Source: Deinococcus sp. QL22 (lineage in GTDB: Bacteria; Deinococcota; Deinococci; Deinococcales; Deinococcaceae). Taken from it: a DNA stretch of 64,000 nucleotides. This document shows, in pieces, positions 60,557-64,000 of the stretch (position 1 is the first letter of the stretch; every line of letters begins with the position of its first letter). The notes beneath the pieces are model-generated. The model did not search any database. It saw only the letters and a list, made by a program, of their open reading frames with translations, and was not told where the DNA came from. Where the stretch lies: the NCBI RefSeq assembly GCF_023370075.1, contig NZ_CP097149.1, positions 1,753,501 through 1,817,500 on the forward strand, written 5' to 3'. Made by a program: the position numbers and the translations under genes.

Positions 60557-62734
60557 ATGCGCCCCTTGCTGTTGCTGTTGCCTCTGCTGCTCTTGGGCCA
60601 AACCTCCGCCCAGACCGTGATCTCACGCGGCGCGGCGCATATTACCGGGCACGCGGCGGGCACATTCGGGGGGACGGGCGACATCGGCGGGCCAGTCGGC
60701 GGGGTGGCGTGGGGGCCGAATGGAACGGCCTATACGCTGGACGGCGCACAAATTCTGCACCGTTGGGACGTGTCTACGGGCCGTTCCCTGTCTCGGCAGG
60801 TGCTGTGGCCGCCCGCCTCTGTACCGGGGGCGCGTGATCCGGCATTCGGCCCACGCCTGTTTTTGGATGGCACGGTTTTAGATGGCCCAGGTTTGGAGGG
60901 CACACTGGGAACAGCGGCGGGCCTGCTCGTGCGCGTCACAGGCATTCAGAATGATCAACCTTACCGCACGGCCTTTACCCTCACCCCAGACGGACGGCGC
61001 GTGCTGGGCGATCCCTGCCCCTCTTCAGAGAGGAGGCTGCGTGGCTGCATACGGGTGGGCCGCCTGACCGTGCAAGACCGGACGGAAGCAGGCGCGACTG
61101 CCCCCCAAACGCCCCCGCTGGAACTGATCTACAAAGACCCGGCGACGGGCAAGACGCTCACGACCCGTCCAGACCCGCCCCCGGATGGAGCGCGATTGAT
61201 TTTGGGTGAGTTGGGCAGCGGCGCCAGCCGGATTCCTGCCAGTACCGTGACCCTGCCACGCGGCGAGGTGCTGCGGGTGGTGCCTTCACCCGATGGTTCG
61301 CGCACGGCGGTCTTGCGCTTGGTCACGCCCCGGCCCAGCTGGGGTGCAGGTACGGCGTATGTGGATGTGGTGCAGCGCAAGGGGGGCAAACGGGTGTCGT
61401 GGCCGCTGCCGGGAACCACCCTGGCCGAGGCCGCTGCGCCCGACCTGCGCTGGGTGGGCAACTCGCGCCTGCTGACCGCTACCGCCGAGCAAGACCCCGC
61501 TACAGGCGGCGCATTGAGCGGGCAAATCGTAGCGTTACGCGACGCCCTCACAGGCCGCGCCCGCTGGAAGCTGTCCACCACCGCCGGGTTGGTTGGTGCA
61601 GTTCCTTCCCCCGATGGCCGCCTGTGGCTGACCGTGCGCGGCGGCAGCGTCCCCGAGGTGCGGCGGGTCAGCGACGGACAATTCGTGCGGGTGCTGGGGC
61701 GTGCGGTGGTGGCGTGGGTGCCGCTGGCGGGGAGTGTCTCTAGCAGCGGGCGGGCAGCGGTGGCCCTCAGCGTGGGTGGCGGGGCCGGGGCGCTGAGTTT
61801 GCTGGACCGGGCAGGCCGGGAAGTCCCGCTGGCTGGGGGCGCGGCCCGCTGGCGTTTTGCCGTACCCGGCGTACCCGACGCCCTCGCTGCTACCCCCGAC
61901 GGCGGGCGCTTTGCGTTGGCGGTTCCGGGGGCGCTGTACCTGCTGGACAGTACAGGCAGGCTCCGGCAGACCCTGAAACTACCGGGACTGAGGGTCATGA
62001 CCTTGACCTTCGGCACAGGCGGCGTGTTGTCGGCGCGGGCCAACGATTCGGCGCTGGGCGGGGAACGCACGCTGGCATGGCGACTGGACTCGGCGGGCCA
62101 ACTGAAGCCCCTTGTCCTGCCCCCCTTGCCCGATGGCAGCCGCTACAGCCTGCCCATTTCTGCCCTGCTGCTGCGCGAAGATGTGCGCCGCCCGGCCCAG
62201 ACTGGCCCCCTCCAATCGCGCCTGAGTGTGCTGAACCTTGCGGGCGGCCTGCGCTGGCAAGACGCCTGGGGGCCAGAAACCGCCGCCCTTGTCAGCCCCG
62301 ATGGGCATACCGTGTTGCGGGCCAGAGGAATAGCCATTCCTGGTCAGATAGAGGTGCAGGCGCTGAAGCTCTATCTGGCCGACGCCCGCACCGGACAGGC
62401 TCGTCCACCGCTCACCCTCTCGCCGCTTGCCCTGAAATTCTACCGGGGCCTCGGCGTCGCTGATTTTGCCCCCAGTCGCCGCCATGTCCTGCTGACCGAA
62501 CGGGACGGCGACGGCTGCGGTGGGGCGCTCTACGGGGTGCGCTTGGCCGACCTTCAGACCCGGCAGGAACTCCCGCTTCCCGCCGCGTTCGGCACAGGCC
62601 TGACCCGCTTTTTTGGTTGCGGTCACCCGCGCCCCGTCCCAGAAACTGTCTTTGCCCCCGATGGCAAGCACATTCTAATCCGCGACGGCAACGCGCTAAA
62701 GTGGTGGGCGGGCGCATTTGGATTGGGACGCTAG
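60557..62734 (+). CDS. Secreted beta-propeller-like protein
   Basis: A ~725-residue exported protein with a strong signal peptide (LLLLLPLLLLGQTSAQ). The mature part repeats a loose pattern of S/T-P-DG-R (VVPSPDGSRTAV, AVPSPDGRLWLTV, ATPDGGRFALAV, FAPDGKHIL), spaced every 60-90 residues, as in WD40/PQQ-like beta-propellers. I cannot identify a ligand or enzyme motif. The ATG is six bases after TACGCT, a leaderless start. It is monocistronic. A binding or scaffolding role outside the cytoplasm is inferred from the fold. Confidence 0.75.
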   Translation: MRPLLLLLPLLLLGQTSAQTVISRGAAHITGHAAGTFGGTGDIGGPVGGVAWGPNGTAYTLDGAQILHRWDVSTGRSLSRQVLWPPASVPGARDPAFGPRLFLDGTVLDGPGLEGTLGTAAGLLVRVTGIQNDQPYRTAFTLTPDGRRVLGDPCPSSERRLRGCIRVGRLTVQDRTEAGATAPQTPPLELIYKDPATGKTLTTRPDPPPDGARLILGELGSGASRIPASTVTLPRGEVLRVVPSPDGSRTAVLRLVTPRPSWGAGTAYVDVVQRKGGKRVSWPLPGTTLAEAAAPDLRWVGNSRLLTATAEQDPATGGALSGQIVALRDALTGRARWKLSTTAGLVGAVPSPDGRLWLTVRGGSVPEVRRVSDGQFVRVLGRAVVAWVPLAGSVSSSGRAAVALSVGGGAGALSLLDRAGREVPLAGGAARWRFAVPGVPDALAATPDGGRFALAVPGALYLLDSTGRLRQTLKLPGLRVMTLTFGTGGVLSARANDSALGGERTLAWRLDSAGQLKPLVLPPLPDGSRYSLPISALLLREDVRRPAQTGPLQSRLSVLNLAGGLRWQDAWGPETAALVSPDGHTVLRARGIAIPGQIEVQALKLYLADARTGQARPPLTLSPLALKFYRGLGVADFAPSRRHVLLTERDGDGCGGALYGVRLADLQTRQELPLPAAFGTGLTRFFGCGHPRPVPETVFAPDGKHILIRDGNALKWWAGAFGLGR

Positions 62735-62794
62735 GAGCGAAATCATTTTTGGTTCCTGAAACCCAGCCTGCAGCCTCTGCTCTACACTGCCCGC

Positions 62795-63961
62795 GTGAAA
62801 CCCGCCCTCACGCTGGCTGACCTGTTCACCCTGATCCGCGAATCGGCGTTGGCATTCGGGCAGGACAAAGCGCCCCGGCTGGCCGCCGCCATCGCCTATT
62901 ACGCCATTTTTGCGGTGGCCCCGATGTTGTTTTTTGCTCTGGCCGTTGCCAGCCGCTTCTTGGCGAATGTGGATGTGCAGGAGCAGTTGTTCAGCTTTTT
63001 GGCCCAGAACCTTGGTGCAGACGCGGTGGACTTTGTTCGCACGCTGATTCCTACGGATGACAGCCTGCAAAAGTCCAGCACCGCCGCCACTATCATCGGC
63101 TTCGTCACGCTGTTTTTGGGGGCGACCGGGCTATTTGTGCAACTGCAAGACGCCCTCAACAGCCTTTGGGGCGCAGAGCCGGGGCCACCTGTGGGGCCGC
63201 TGGCCATGATCGGAACACGGCTGTTGTCTTTCGTGCTGGTGCTGAGTTTCGGCGTGCTGATCATCGCTTTTCTGGTGGGTAATACCTACCTGTCGGCGGT
63301 GGCCGAGCGCATTGGCGACCTGATCGGTGCGGGGGCATTTTTCGTGCGCGTGGGCACGTTTCTGTTGTCCCTGCTGCTGCTGACCCCCGTGTTCGCCAGC
63401 GTCTACAAACTGCTGCCCAGCGTCAAACTCCAGTGGAAAGACGTGTGGGTGGGCGGGGCCGTGACCGCGCTGATGTTTACGCTGGGGCAACTGCTGATCG
63501 GCCTGTATTTTGGCCGCGCCGCGCCCGGCAGCCTGTTCGGGGCCGCCGGATCGCTGGTCATCTTGCTGCTGTGGATCTACTACTCCAGCATGATTTTCTT
63601 CTTTGGGGCAGAAGTCACGTGGGTCTACTCCCAGAAGTACGGCACGCGGGCAGGCGGGGCCGCCAACGTTGCCAAAAAGCAGCAACTGGCTGCACAGGGC
63701 GCAAACATAGACGCTGCCCCCAGCACGCAGGAGCTGGAAAGCGCCGCGCAGAAGGCCACCCGCCCGCCCCGTCACGTCTTTGGCCGCACGCTGCCGCCAC
63801 TGCCCCAATTCCTCTCCAAAGTCGTCCGGCCCAAATCCGCCACGCCCGACGTGTTGCCCAGCATCAGCGCCGCCGTCTGGAACGCGGTATTGGCTCTGCT
63901 CGCCATTCCCGCCGTCATCGTGCTGAAGCTGATCGGCTGGCGTGGTGGGCCGCGCCGCTAG
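62795..63961 (+). CDS. YihY/BrkB family membrane protein
   Basis: A 388-residue inner-membrane protein of the YihY/virulence factor BrkB family. It has about six helices in the first ~300 residues, with family motifs [97 protein letters not shown] and [16 protein letters not shown] ~90-residue charged cytoplasmic tail follows. Function is unknown; it is often, and wrongly, called ribonuclease BN. The start is a GTG six bases after TACACT, a leaderless start. Confidence 0.9.
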   Translation: MKPALTLADLFTLIRESALAFGQDKAPRLAAAIAYYAIFAVAPMLFFALAVASRFLANVDVQEQLFSFLAQNLGADAVDFVRTLIPTDDSLQKSSTAATIIGFVTLFLGATGLFVQLQDALNSLWGAEPGPPVGPLAMIGTRLLSFVLVLSFGVLIIAFLVGNTYLSAVAERIGDLIGAGAFFVRVGTFLLSLLLLTPVFASVYKLLPSVKLQWKDVWVGGAVTALMFTLGQLLIGLYFGRAAPGSLFGAAGSLVILLLWIYYSSMIFFFGAEVTWVYSQKYGTRAGGAANVAKKQQLAAQGANIDAAPSTQELESAAQKATRPPRHVFGRTLPPLPQFLSKVVRPKSATPDVLPSISAAVWNAVLALLAIPAVIVLKLIGWRGGPRR

Positions 63962-64000
63962 AGGAGAGGCAGAAGTGAGCGCAGGGGGTTGCCTTTGCCA

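Overview
The window is chromosomal DNA of a Deinococcus or a very close relative. The evidence is high GC, a Deinococcus-type amylosucrase, a UvsE-type UV endonuclease, a ValS operon led by a T-box, and above all more than twenty genes whose start codon lies only 5-10 bases after a TANNNT box, which is the leaderless-mRNA promoter layout typical of Deinococcus. Almost all of it is ordinary single-copy chromosome. The only intact mobile element is one IS630 copy. I saw no prophage, CRISPR array or rRNA.

Left third (1-24 kb): the end of a branched-chain amino acid ABC importer (livG-livF); a guanidinium exporter behind a near-textbook guanidine-III riboswitch; accD-accA; a penicillin-acylase family enzyme; amylosucrase; a large DUF11 surface protein split by one in-frame TAG; a DAHP synthase preceded by a 17-residue aromatic-rich leader peptide and an attenuator-like terminator; a DUF2256-uvsE repair pair; a GAF/GGDEF signalling protein, also split by one in-frame TAG; and ylmH and zapE.

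Middle (24-46 kb): an orphan solute-binding protein; an MdtJI-like SMR pair; MerR and AraC regulators; azlCD; a PASTA protein with a reduced kinase-like N-terminus; a cysteine desulfurase-HD pair; a T-box-controlled Nudix-valS operon; a type II NADH dehydrogenase with a Rex-like operator; proS; and the two-gene KtrB-KtrA potassium system.

Right third (46-64 kb): an IS630 element that has cut a small gene in two at a TA dinucleotide; a chagasin-like inhibitor; tRNA-Leu(TAA); tmRNA; a glycosidase-like lipoprotein; PHP, lipid kinase and endonuclease/exonuclease/phosphatase genes; hflX; yjbQ; a DUF4403 protein; malic enzyme; a FlK-like thioesterase; a beta-propeller-like secreted protein; and a YihY/BrkB membrane protein.

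Regulation is the most informative layer. Three RNA switches (guanidine-III, aromatic attenuator, T-box), one candidate redox operator, many leaderless promoters, two genes that seem to start at AUC or AUA, and several families of short dispersed intergenic repeats can be read directly from the sequence.
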